14,636 nucleotides of DNA from Candidatus Scatomorpha merdipullorum (lineage in GTDB: Bacteria > Bacillota > Clostridia > Oscillospirales > Oscillospiraceae), in NCBI GenBank assembly GCA_018716795.1, contig DVJK01000158.1:1-14636 (forward strand), written 5' to 3'. A program made the position numbers and the translations under genes. Positions 5,563-11,702 of the stretch are shown in pieces (the stretch's first letter is position 1; each line of letters begins with the position of its first letter). A model generated the notes under the pieces. That model was not told the DNA's origin, searched no databases, and worked only from the letters and a program-made list of their open reading frames with translations.

Positions 5563-5590
5563 AGTTTACATAACACAGTTTACATAAAGC
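5563..5590 (-). other. dif-like Xer recombination site candidate
   Basis: Read on the minus strand this gives an 11-base arm GCTTTATGTAA, a 6-base centre ACTGTG, and an 11-base arm TTATGTAAACT. The last arm is identical to the XerD-binding arm of the Bacillus dif site as I remember it. The other arm matches the XerC side at about 6-7 of 11 positions. It lies about 770 bases upstream of a XerD-type gene. A caveat is that AGTTTACATAA also occurs as an exact direct repeat here (5563-5573 and 5577-5587), which could instead be tandem protein-binding sites. Confidence 0.4.
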
Positions 5591-5632
5591 ATCGGCATAA
5601 TTCACAAACTTACGTTTCTTTTGACAAAGGAC

Positions 5633-5661
5633 TTGATTACTGATGGATTTTGTATTATATT
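5633..5661 (+). promoter_or_regulatory. Probable promoter of the spoIIM-like/xerD unit
   Basis: TTGATT (5633-5638), 17-base spacer, TATATT (5656-5661). A separate TTGACA lies at 5621-5626 without a well-spaced -10. It sits inside the inverted repeat at 5561-5687. Confidence 0.55.
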
Positions 5662-5722
5662 GTGCCTACTTGAGTTATGTAAATTACCGCCCTGCGCCCC
5701 AGGCCCGTTCGGGCCCCGAGGC

Positions 5723-6316
5723 TTGAAGCCCGGGCGCGGGTTCATACATATAGACAGCGCGCGCCTTCTCCGGCGCGGCGAAGATTTTTTGACGCTTGCG
5801 CTCATCTCGGCGGCCTTCCTCGCCGGGGCGGCGGCGGGCGCCTTTGTCGGGAGCGGGCAGCCCGAGGCCGCCGGCGAGCTCCTGAACGGTGAGGGCGTAT
5901 ACGCCTCCGGCAGCTTTGCCGGGCAGTTCATGTCCTGCGCCGGATACCCTCTTCTGGTTTTGTTTTTATCCACCTCGCTCTTAGGGGTTTTGCTTATTCC
6001 GGCGGCGATGGCCTTCCGCGGCTTTTCGCTCGCCTGCTCCGCCGCCTGCCTGGCGCAGGCCTATCCCGAGGAGGGCACGGCCCTTGTCCTGACCGTTCTC
6101 GGGCTTCCGGCGCTGTTTACCGTGCCGGCGCTCTTCATCTCGGCGCACTGGGCCGGCTGCTTCTCGGCCCGGCTCCTGGCCGGATTTGCGCGCAGGCCCC
6201 TGCCCATGAGGGGCCGCGTCCAAGGCGGGAGGGCGTCCGCGGTGATATTGCTGCTGCTGGCGGCCGCGGCTGCGGAGCGTTTTATTGTCCCGCCTCTGGT
6301 GCGGGCCCTTATATAG
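5723..6316 (+). CDS. Stage II sporulation protein M-like membrane protein
   Basis: About 197 residues. SpoIIM anchors the SpoIID-SpoIIP-SpoIIM peptidoglycan-degrading complex in the mother-cell membrane during engulfment. Hydrophobic segments lie at about 22-43 (FLTLALISAAFLAGAAAGAFVG), 77-98, 100-115, 120-145 and 173-190. The MAFRGFSLA stretch at 97-105 matches the family's conserved 'F-[KR]-G-F' turn. Gene order supports the call, since Bacillus has spoIIM-fur-xerD and here xerD follows at once. The start is unresolved. No ATG or good ribosome site is present. TTG 5723 is the first in-frame start after the predicted transcription start and gives a length near Bacillus SpoIIM (214). TTG 5789 is an alternative, and the frame stays open back to 5621. 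Confidence 0.72.
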   Translation: MKPGRGFIHIDSARLLRRGEDFLTLALISAAFLAGAAAGAFVGSGQPEAAGELLNGEGVYASGSFAGQFMSCAGYPLLVLFLSTSLLGVLLIPAAMAFRGFSLACSAACLAQAYPEEGTALVLTVLGLPALFTVPALFISAHWAGCFSARLLAGFARRPLPMRGRVQGGRASAVILLLLAAAAAERFIVPPLVRALI

Positions 6317-6355
6317 CGATTGGAGAAAAAGACATACGGATTGGGGGGAGACAAG

Positions 6356-7249
6356 TTGGTGCAGGACTCTGAAATCCTGGACGAGTTCCGGGATTATCTA
6401 AAAAACGAGCGCAACTCATCCGACAACACGATAGCGAGCTATCTGCGCGATATGCGCCAGCTTGCCGATTACCTCGACCTGCACGGCGGCAAGGACCTGC
6501 AGGACGCCGGGGAGAAGGACCTGAACGAATATCTCGACTACCTCCGCCGCATCGGCAAGAGCCCTGCGACCGTGGCCCGCTGCGTGGCCACTTTCAAGAG
6601 CTTTTATAAGCACTCCTTCGTCACCGGGCGAAGCCTGCAGAATCCCGCGGCCGGCCTCATAAGCGAGAAGATGGAGAAAAAGCTCCCGCAGATTCTCACG
6701 AGCAAGGAGGTCGAGCTTTTGCTCGAGCAGCCCGAGTGCACCGACGCCAAGGGCTACCGCGACCGCGCCATGCTCGAGCTGCTGTACGCCACGGGCATCC
6801 GCGTGAGCGAGCTCATCGCCCTCAACGTCGCGGACGTGAACATACCCATCGGCGTCATAACCTGCCGCGGCCGCGGCAAGGAGAGGGTCATCCCCATGTA
6901 CACCAAGGCCGTCAAGGCCCTGAGCGAGTATGTGGAGTTCATAAGGCCGAACATGGTGGCCGACGAGCATGAGCAGGCCCTCTTCGTCAACATGAACGGC
7001 GTGCGCATGACGCGCCAGGGCTTCTGGAAGATTCTCAAGCACTATCAGGCCAAGGCCCACATTGAAAAGGACATAACGCCGCACACGCTGCGGCACTCCT
7101 TCGCGGCGCATTTGCTGGAAAACGGCGCCGACCTCCACGCCATCCAGGAGATGCTGGGGCACTCCGACCTCTCCAGCACGCAGATATATGCGCACATCGT
7201 GAAAAAACATATCAAGGACGTCTACAACAAAGCCCATCCAAGGGCCTGA
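6356..7249 (+). CDS. xerD: Site-specific tyrosine recombinase XerD
   Basis: A 297-residue recombinase that resolves chromosome dimers at dif. The N-terminal SAM-like core-binding domain is at about 1-100 (FRDYLKNERNSSDNTIASYLRDMRQL) and the catalytic domain at 110-297. The active-site set is complete: R149 (TGIRVSE), K175 (GKERVIP), H243 and R246 (HTLRH), H269 (LGHSD), Y278 (IYAHI). These are within one to three residues of E. coli XerD (298 residues), and this agreement supports the start. I chose TTG 6356, five bases after GGGGGGAG (6343-6350); GTG 6359 is equally possible. An upstream extension to 6320 has no ribosome site. It lies 39 bases after the spoIIM-like gene, probably in one transcript. 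XerC rather than XerD cannot be fully excluded. Confidence 0.9.
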   Translation: MVQDSEILDEFRDYLKNERNSSDNTIASYLRDMRQLADYLDLHGGKDLQDAGEKDLNEYLDYLRRIGKSPATVARCVATFKSFYKHSFVTGRSLQNPAAGLISEKMEKKLPQILTSKEVELLLEQPECTDAKGYRDRAMLELLYATGIRVSELIALNVADVNIPIGVITCRGRGKERVIPMYTKAVKALSEYVEFIRPNMVADEHEQALFVNMNGVRMTRQGFWKILKHYQAKAHIEKDITPHTLRHSFAAHLLENGADLHAIQEMLGHSDLSSTQIYAHIVKKHIKDVYNKAHPRA

Positions 7250-7259
7250 GAAGGGGAAG

Positions 7260-7290
7260 CCCCCGACGGGAAACCGTCGGGGGTGATTTT
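7260..7290 (+). terminator. Intrinsic terminator after xerD
   Basis: CCCCCGACGG (7260-7269) and CCGTCGGGGG (7274-7283) form a perfect 10-bp stem closed by a GAAA tetraloop, followed by TGATTTTAT. Confidence 0.9.
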
Positions 7291-7296
7291 ATCTGC

Positions 7297-7325
7297 TTGC
7301 GCCGCTTTTGCGCATGTGTTACAAT
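7297..7325 (+). promoter_or_regulatory. Promoter of the HAD-like gene
   Basis: TTGCGC (7297-7302), 17-base spacer, TACAAT (7320-7325), immediately after the xerD terminator. The leader would be about 18 nt and contain AGGAGG at 7336-7341. Confidence 0.7.
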
Positions 7326-7348
7326 GTCTCTTGTCAGGAGGCGCGTAT

Positions 7349-8083
7349 ATGCTGCAAAAGCCGGAGATGATATTTTTCGATTACGGGCACACGCTCTGCT
7401 ATGAGCCCGTGCAGGACTATCCCGCGGGCTGGGCGGCGGTCATGGAGCACGCCGTCGAAAACCGCTCCGGCGTGACGGCCGAAGAGCTCGCCGCGCTCTG
7501 CATGTCGACCTACCGCCGCGTCTGGGATGCGACGCGGCCCCTGGAGCTGGAGACCGACGGCTTCAAGCTCGACGCGGAGCTCTACGAGTGCCTGGGCCTG
7601 GAGTTCGACCTGCCGCTTGAGGAGCTTGAGTACATACGCTGGCGCGCCACGGAGCCCATAATGCCCATGGAGGGAATAGAGGGCTTCCTCGCCCTCTGCG
7701 CCGAAAAGGGCATCCGCACGGCGGTTATCAGCAACCTCTCGTATTCCGGCGCGGCCCTGCGCCGGAGGATAGACGAGACGCTGCCCTTCCACCGCTTCGA
7801 GTTCATCCTGGCCTCGAGCGAGGGCGTCTTCCGCAAGCCCTCGGAGTGGATATTCCGCCGCGCCATGGCCCGCGCGCGTGTGACGCCGGAGAAGTGCTGG
7901 TTCATCGGCGACGACGTGCGCTGCGACATAGAGGGCGCGGCCCGCGCCGGGATATATCCCGTCTGGTATAAGAGCCCGCTCAAGTGTACGTATAAGCCCG
8001 AGTCCAAAACTCCGCCGCAGTGCGAATTTACCCGTGTCGAGAGCTGGGATGAGCTCGGCGATATCCTGCGCGGCTTGATTTGA
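7349..8083 (+). CDS. HAD-superfamily hydrolase-like protein
   Basis: A 244-residue cytosolic HAD-fold protein. Motif I is FFDYGHTL with nucleophile D11; motif II is VISNLS with S128; motif III is K163 in FRKPSEWIF; motif IV is GDDVRCD with D188, D189 and D193. A helical cap lies between motifs I and II (about 20-105). The usual second aspartate of motif I (DxD) is replaced by glycine (D11-Y-G13), so the general acid/base of classical HAD phosphatases is missing. The enzyme may use another residue or a different chemistry. The substrate is unknown. Start is ATG 7349, seven bases after AGGAGG; the frame continues upstream through the promoter, so that part is not coding. The last nine bases overlap the ruvC promoter's -35 box. 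Confidence 0.85.
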   Translation: MLQKPEMIFFDYGHTLCYEPVQDYPAGWAAVMEHAVENRSGVTAEELAALCMSTYRRVWDATRPLELETDGFKLDAELYECLGLEFDLPLEELEYIRWRATEPIMPMEGIEGFLALCAEKGIRTAVISNLSYSGAALRRRIDETLPFHRFEFILASSEGVFRKPSEWIFRRAMARARVTPEKCWFIGDDVRCDIEGAARAGIYPVWYKSPLKCTYKPESKTPPQCEFTRVESWDELGDILRGLI

Positions 8084-8103
8084 AGGGCGCCGCGTGATAA
8101 AAT
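8075..8103 (+). promoter_or_regulatory. Promoter of ruvCAB
   Basis: TTGATT (8075-8080), 17-base spacer, TAAAAT (8098-8103) with an extended TGA immediately before the -10. The -35 overlaps the last codons of the HAD-like gene. I see no LexA box (GAAC-N4-GTTC type) here. Confidence 0.75.
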
Positions 8104-8127
8104 ATAAGGCGAAAGCGAGGCGGGAGA

Positions 8128-8640
8128 GTGCGCATACTGGGCATAGACCCCGGCGTGGCCACCGTGGGATTCGGCGTCATAGACTCCGAGCGGAGCGGGC
8201 AGCGCTTTGTGCGCTGCGGCGTCATAACGACGCCGGCGAACACGCCGCTCACAAGCCGGCTTGACCGGATATACTCCGACCTCGGCGAGCTCATTCGGCT
8301 GTTCAGTCCGGACGCCGCCGCCGTGGAGGAGCTTTTCTTCAACACGAATATCACCACAGGCATCTCCGTGGCCGAGGGCAGGGGAGTCATACTGCTCGCC
8401 TGCTTTCACTCGGGGGTGCCTGTCTACGAATACACGCCGCTGCAGGTCAAGCAGGCCGTCGTCGGCTACGGCCGCGCCGAAAAGCGCCAGGTCATCGACA
8501 TGGTCAAGCGCATACTGAACCTGCCCGCGGCCCCGAAGCCGGACGACGCGGCGGACGCGGTCGCGATTGCGCTCTGCCACGCGCGCAGCGCCACAAGCCG
8601 GCTCATGAGTCAAGGAGGAAACGGATGTTTTACCACATAG
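8128..8640 (+). CDS. ruvC: Crossover junction endodeoxyribonuclease RuvC
   Basis: A 170-residue RNase H-fold nuclease that cuts Holliday junctions symmetrically after RuvAB branch migration. Catalytic carboxylates are D7 (GIDPGVATVGFGV), E67 (AAVEELFF), D140 and D143 (PDDAADAVAIALCH), the same set as E. coli D7, E66, D138 and D141. It starts at GTG 8128, with GAGG (8117-8120) seven bases upstream. It is the first gene of a ruvC-ruvA-ruvB operon, and its 3' end overlaps ruvA by 16 bases, so ruvA's ribosome site AGGAGG lies inside it. The C-terminal ten residues (SQGGNGCFTT) are dictated by that overlap. Confidence 0.95.
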   Translation: MRILGIDPGVATVGFGVIDSERSGQRFVRCGVITTPANTPLTSRLDRIYSDLGELIRLFSPDAAAVEELFFNTNITTGISVAEGRGVILLACFHSGVPVYEYTPLQVKQAVVGYGRAEKRQVIDMVKRILNLPAAPKPDDAADAVAIALCHARSATSRLMSQGGNGCFTT

Positions 8641-9227
8641 AAGGCACGGTCTCGCAGCTCGGCGGCGGCGTCGCCGTCATAGACTGCGGCGGCGTCGGCT
8701 TTGAGCTCAACGTCAGCCTCAACACGCTCTCGCGCCTCAAGCCCGGCGAAAAGGCGAAGCTTTTGGTCTGCGAGTCGGTCAAGGAGGACGCCTTCGACCT
8801 CTACGGCTTCGCGGAGCCCGGCGAAAAGCGCTTTTTCCAGCTGCTCATAAGCCTCTCGGGCGTCGGGCCCAAGGCCGCGCTGAGCATATTGTCCGCCTCC
8901 ACGCCGGAGCAGCTGGCCGTGGCGATAATGGCCGGGGATGAGAAGGCCCTGACCGTCGCGCCCGGCATAGGCAAGAAGATTGCCCAGCGCGTCATATACG
9001 AGCTGCGCGACAAGATATCCAAGGAGGCCGGAAGCCTGAGCGTGCCGCTTCAGCGAGGCGCGAGCGCCGCGCCCTCCGGCACGGACAAGCTCTCGGACGC
9101 CGCCGCGGCCCTCGCCGTCCTCGGATACAGCACCGCGGAGGTCAACGCCGCCCTGCGCGGGGTCGACGGCGCCGCGCTCGACACCGAGGGCATCATCAAG
9201 GCCGCGCTCAAGAACATGATGAAGTGA
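8625..9227 (+). CDS. ruvA: Holliday junction branch migration complex subunit RuvA
   Basis: A 200-residue junction-binding protein, tetrameric in the known family. The N-terminal OB-fold domain is at 1-62, with the acidic pin E54-D55 before LYGF (E55-D56 in E. coli). Two helix-hairpin-helix motifs follow: ISLSGVGPKAALSIL (75-89) and LTVAPGIGKKIAQRVI (109-124). A flexible linker spans about 135-155. The C-terminal domain III contacts RuvB (DAAAALAVLGYSTAEVNAAL, 158-177). ATG 8625 is preceded by AGGAGG within ruvC. It runs ten bases short of ruvB. Confidence 0.96.
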   Translation: MFYHIEGTVSQLGGGVAVIDCGGVGFELNVSLNTLSRLKPGEKAKLLVCESVKEDAFDLYGFAEPGEKRFFQLLISLSGVGPKAALSILSASTPEQLAVAIMAGDEKALTVAPGIGKKIAQRVIYELRDKISKEAGSLSVPLQRGASAAPSGTDKLSDAAAALAVLGYSTAEVNAALRGVDGAALDTEGIIKAALKNMMK

Positions 9228-9237
9228 GGTTGAGGGC

Positions 9238-10284
9238 ATGAGCATAAGCTTTTCAAGCGAAGATTTGGGCGAGGAGCGGCTTGTAACCGCCAAAAGCCTC
9301 CTGCCCGAGGACGCGAACGAGGTCTCTCTGCGCCCGCGAAGCCTTGAGGAATACATCGGCCAGGAGAAGGCCAAGGAGAACCTGCGGATATTCATCCAGG
9401 CGGCCAAGATGCGCGGCGAGGCGCTTGACCACGTCCTGCTCCACGGCCCTCCGGGCCTCGGCAAGACCACCCTCGCCGGGATTATCGCAAACGAGATGGG
9501 CGTCAACCTGCGCATCACCTCCGGCCCCAGCATAGAGAAGGCGGGCGACCTCGCCGCGCTGCTCACCAACCTGCAGGAGAACGACATCCTCTTCGTCGAC
9601 GAGATTCACCGGCTCGACCGCGCGGTGGAGGAGATACTTTACCCGGCCATGGAGGACTTCGCCATCGACATCATCATCGGCAAGGGCCCGAGCGCGAACT
9701 CCATACGCCTCGACCTGCCGCACTTCACGCTTATCGGCGCGACGACGCGCTCCGGCCAGCTCACCGCGCCGCTGCGCGACCGCTTCGGCGTCACGCTCCG
9801 GCTTGAGCTCTACACGCCCGCCGAGCTCGCGCAGATTGTGACGCGCTCTGCCGGCATCCTCGGCATAGCCATAGAGCCGGACGGCGCGGCCGAGATTGCC
9901 GCGCGCAGCCGCGGCACGCCGCGCATAGCCAACCGAATGCTCCGCCGCGTGCGCGACTTCGCCCAGGTCACGGGCGGCGGCGTCATAACAAGGGAGGTCG
10001 CGAACGACGCCCTCTTCCGCCTCGAGGTGGATAAGGACGGGCTCGACGCCCTCGACCGCCGTATGCTGGGCAGCATCATCCAATACTACGGCGGCGGCCC
10101 GGTGGGCCTCGACACGCTTGCGGCCACGATAAACGAGGAGGCCGTCACGCTCGAGGACGTGTATGAGCCGTATTTGCTCCAGCAGGGCTATCTCACGCGC
10201 ACGCCGCGCGGCCGCTGCGTCACGCGCAAGGCCTACGAGCATTTGGGCATCGACTACGTCGGCCAGGAGCGCCTGGAGCTCTGA
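9238..10284 (+). CDS. ruvB: Holliday junction branch migration ATPase RuvB
   Basis: A 348-residue AAA+ hexameric motor that drives branch migration with RuvA. Walker A is GPPGLGKT (70-77), Walker B DEIH (121-124), sensor I GATTRSG (167-173), arginine finger region PLRDRFG (178-184), and sensor II GTPRIANR (226-233). The C-terminal winged helix carries TPRGR (322-326). Length matches the family (about 330-350). GAGG at 9226-9229 gives the ribosome site for ATG 9238. It is the last gene of the ruv operon. Confidence 0.97.
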   Translation: MSISFSSEDLGEERLVTAKSLLPEDANEVSLRPRSLEEYIGQEKAKENLRIFIQAAKMRGEALDHVLLHGPPGLGKTTLAGIIANEMGVNLRITSGPSIEKAGDLAALLTNLQENDILFVDEIHRLDRAVEEILYPAMEDFAIDIIIGKGPSANSIRLDLPHFTLIGATTRSGQLTAPLRDRFGVTLRLELYTPAELAQIVTRSAGILGIAIEPDGAAEIAARSRGTPRIANRMLRRVRDFAQVTGGGVITREVANDALFRLEVDKDGLDALDRRMLGSIIQYYGGGPVGLDTLAATINEEAVTLEDVYEPYLLQQGYLTRTPRGRCVTRKAYEHLGIDYVGQERLEL

Positions 10285-10304
10285 GCCGGAGCGCGGCTTT
10301 TGTG

Positions 10305-10332
10305 AAAAATGCCGAGAGTTCGGCGGGTTTTT
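10305..10332 (+). terminator. Intrinsic terminator of the ruv operon
   Basis: GCCGA (10311-10315) and TCGGC (10320-10324) pair across GAGT, extended by A5 before and T5 after (AAAAATGCCGA...TCGGCGGGTTTTT). Confidence 0.75.
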
Positions 10333-10353
10333 CAGAAAATTTTTGAATTTTAC

Positions 10354-10381
10354 TTGACTTTCCAGAAGCTTGTAATATAAT
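10354..10381 (+). promoter_or_regulatory. Promoter of sigH
   Basis: TTGACT (10354-10359), 16-base spacer, perfect TATAAT (10376-10381). Start expected near 10389, about 20 nt before the ATG. I see no AbrB- or Spo0A-box that would show sporulation control. Confidence 0.8.
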
Positions 10382-10407
10382 TTACATAGCGTATTTGACC
10401 TCAGGAC

Positions 10408-11043
10408 ATGGCAGACTATAATTACTTGGCACAACTCAATGACGAAGCTCTTCAGCAAATGGCCTCCGAGGGCGACGCGCGCGCGGAGGAGGAGCTTATA
10501 GAGCGGTACACCCGCGTGGTGAGAATCTGCGCGAGGCCGTACTTCCTCGCGGGAGGAGACAGCGAAGATCTCACGCAGGAGGGGCTTATGGGCCTGCTCG
10601 GCGCCGTCAGGAGCTATAAGCAGGAGAGCGGCGCCCCGTTCAAGGGCTATGCCGAGGTGTGCATACGCAACCGCATATTGCAAGCCGTCAGATCCGCATC
10701 GAGAAAGAAACACGATCCGCTCAACGGCGGAGTTTCCCTGGAATACGTTATCCTCTCGGAAGAAGAAGCCAGGCAGCCCTCCGAGCTGCCGCCCGAGGTG
10801 TTCAGCCGTTCGCCCGAGGAACAGGTTTTAGCCAGAGAGAGCGAGAATGAGTTCTATTCCACTTTTTCGCGGTGTCTGTCCGCGTTTGAAACCGAAGTGC
10901 TCTTTCACTTCCTGGACGGTCTAACCTACCGGCAGATTGCCCGCGAGGTCGGACGCACTGAGAAGGCGGTGGACAACGCCGTGCAGCGGATTCGCCGAAA
11001 GCTGGCGAGGCAACCTTTTCCCGGCGATATCAGCAGAAGCTGA
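10408..11043 (+). CDS. sigH: RNA polymerase sigma-H (Spo0H-type) factor
   Basis: A 211-residue sigma-70-family factor. In Bacillus and Clostridia SigH drives transition-phase and early sporulation genes such as spo0A. Region 2 is at 27-97: EELIERYTRVVRICARPYF, then DLTQEGLMGLLGAVRSY, where SigH has DIVQEGMIGLYKSIRDF. SASRKKHDPLNGGVSLE (96-112) parallels the Bacillus TATRQKHIPLNSYASLD. Region 4 is at 150-200, with the helix-turn-helix TYRQIAREVGRTEKAVDNAVQRIRRKL. The match is collinear over the full length. The ribosome site is odd: AGGA sits one base before ATG 10408, too close to work normally. The 5' codons are AT-richer than those of neighbouring genes. It probably shares a transcript with the zinc-ribbon gene 37 bases on. 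Confidence 0.92.
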   Translation: MADYNYLAQLNDEALQQMASEGDARAEEELIERYTRVVRICARPYFLAGGDSEDLTQEGLMGLLGAVRSYKQESGAPFKGYAEVCIRNRILQAVRSASRKKHDPLNGGVSLEYVILSEEEARQPSELPPEVFSRSPEEQVLARESENEFYSTFSRCLSAFETEVLFHFLDGLTYRQIAREVGRTEKAVDNAVQRIRRKLARQPFPGDISRS

Positions 11044-11080
11044 ACGCATACAAACAATCTATCTAAAGAGAGGGTAAATC

Positions 11081-11368
11081 ATGTTTGAAGACAAAGTGCT
11101 AGTGTGCAAAGAGTGCGGCCAGGAGTTCGTTTTCTCCGCCGGCGAGCAGGCGTTTTACGCTGAGCGCGGCTTCCAGAACGAGCCCCAGCGCTGCAAGGCC
11201 TGCCGCGACGCCCGCAAGAACGCCGCCCGCGGCCCGCGCGAGTATTTCACCGCAGTCTGCGCCATGTGCGGCGGCGAGGCCCGCGTCCCCTTCGAGCCGA
11301 AGAGCGACCGCCCCGTCTACTGCAGCGAGTGCTTCGCCAAGCTTCGCGAGCAGCAGAATAACGCCTGA
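11081..11368 (+). CDS. Double zinc-ribbon protein (CxxC-x17-CxxC type)
   Basis: A 95-residue protein with eight cysteines in four CxxC pairs: C9/C12, C38/C41, C60/C63 and C81/C84. The first half (VCKECGQEFVFSAGEQAFYAERG...RCKAC) matches the 'probable zinc-ribbon' family (Pfam zf-trcl). The second half has exactly 17 residues between pairs, as in the TIGR04272 CxxC-x17-CxxC domain. Each half should bind one zinc. There is no catalytic motif, and a nucleic-acid or protein-binding role is only a guess. Start ATG 11081 is preceded by GAGAGGG. It follows sigH without a terminator, so it is probably co-expressed. Confidence 0.8.
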   Translation: MFEDKVLVCKECGQEFVFSAGEQAFYAERGFQNEPQRCKACRDARKNAARGPREYFTAVCAMCGGEARVPFEPKSDRPVYCSECFAKLREQQNNA

Positions 11369-11382
11369 AACCGGATGTAAAG

Positions 11383-11426
11383 GGCCGGAGAGGCGCGTCT
11401 GCAGCGCCGGCCCCTCCGGCCTTTTT
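11383..11426 (+). terminator. Intrinsic terminator after the sigH-zinc ribbon unit
   Basis: GGCCGGAG (11383-11390) pairs with CTCCGGCC (11414-11421), followed by TTTTTG. An inner GGCGC/GCGCC helix extends the hairpin across an internal loop. Confidence 0.85.
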
Positions 11427-11455
11427 GCAATACCATATTCCACGGAGGAAAAGAA

Positions 11456-11659
11456 ATGCTTGACATTAAGCGCGACACGATGATTTCCGAGATTATTGAG
11501 GAGTGCCCGCAGGCCATGCCCGCCTTCCAGGCCATCGGTATGCACTGCATGGGCTGCGCCCTGGCCAGCGGCGAAACGCTCGAGCAGGCCTGCTACGCCC
11601 ACGAGGTCGACCCCGACCTGTTCCTCGAAAAGCTCAAGGAGTATCTGGCGACACTTTAA
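11456..11659 (+). CDS. DUF1858 domain protein (redox-disulfide type)
   Basis: A 67-residue protein consisting only of a DUF1858 domain: ITRDT-like opening (IKRDTMISEIIEECP), PAFQAIGMHCMGCALASGETLEQAC at 22-46, and VDPDLFLEKLKEYL at the end. C31 and C34 form a CxxC (with C46 also conserved in many members), the feature that led to the TIGR03980 name 'hybrid cluster protein-associated redox disulfide domain'. No hybrid-cluster gene lies in the window. GGAGG lies about ten bases before the ATG. It is isolated between two terminators, yet I could not find its promoter, so it may depend on read-through. Confidence 0.88.
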   Translation: MLDIKRDTMISEIIEECPQAMPAFQAIGMHCMGCALASGETLEQACYAHEVDPDLFLEKLKEYLATL

Positions 11660-11673
11660 GCCTTCTGCGCGGA

Positions 11674-11702
11674 GCCGGCCTTTCGGGGCCGGCCCTATTT
11701 TT
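11674..11702 (+). terminator. Intrinsic terminator after the DUF1858 gene, abutting trmK
   Basis: GCCGGCC (11674-11680) and GGCCGGC (11687-11693) pair across TTTCGG, followed by CCTATTTTT. The last T is immediately followed by the ATG at 11703. Confidence 0.8.

Larger units (their letters stand above)
5561..5687. repeat. Inverted repeat of about 13 bp flanking a promoter
   Basis: TAAGTTTACATAAC at 5561-5574 is repeated in inverted orientation as GTTATGTAAATTA at 5674-5686, identical except for one missing base. The enclosed 100 bases are AT-rich compared with the neighbours and contain the promoter at 5633-5661. The arrangement could be the ends of a small MITE or an invertible segment. Confidence 0.45.

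Noticed and set aside
5658..5685. A further dif site formed by the inverted TTATGTAAATT copy
   Set aside because: The XerD-like arm is good (10 of 11), but the opposite arm (5658-5668) shows only about 3 of 11 matches to the XerC side.
5743..5750. Sigma-E-type -10 box (CATACATA) before the spoIIM-like gene
   Set aside because: It resembles the mother-cell consensus CATACAnT, but the last base is wrong and no matching -35 lies 13-15 bases upstream, so it is not listed as a promoter.
9253..10713. A 486-codon open frame antisense to ruvB and the start of sigH
   Set aside because: Long antisense frames are expected opposite GC-rich coding sequence. This one covers two well-identified genes plus a terminator and promoter, and its translation is low-complexity.
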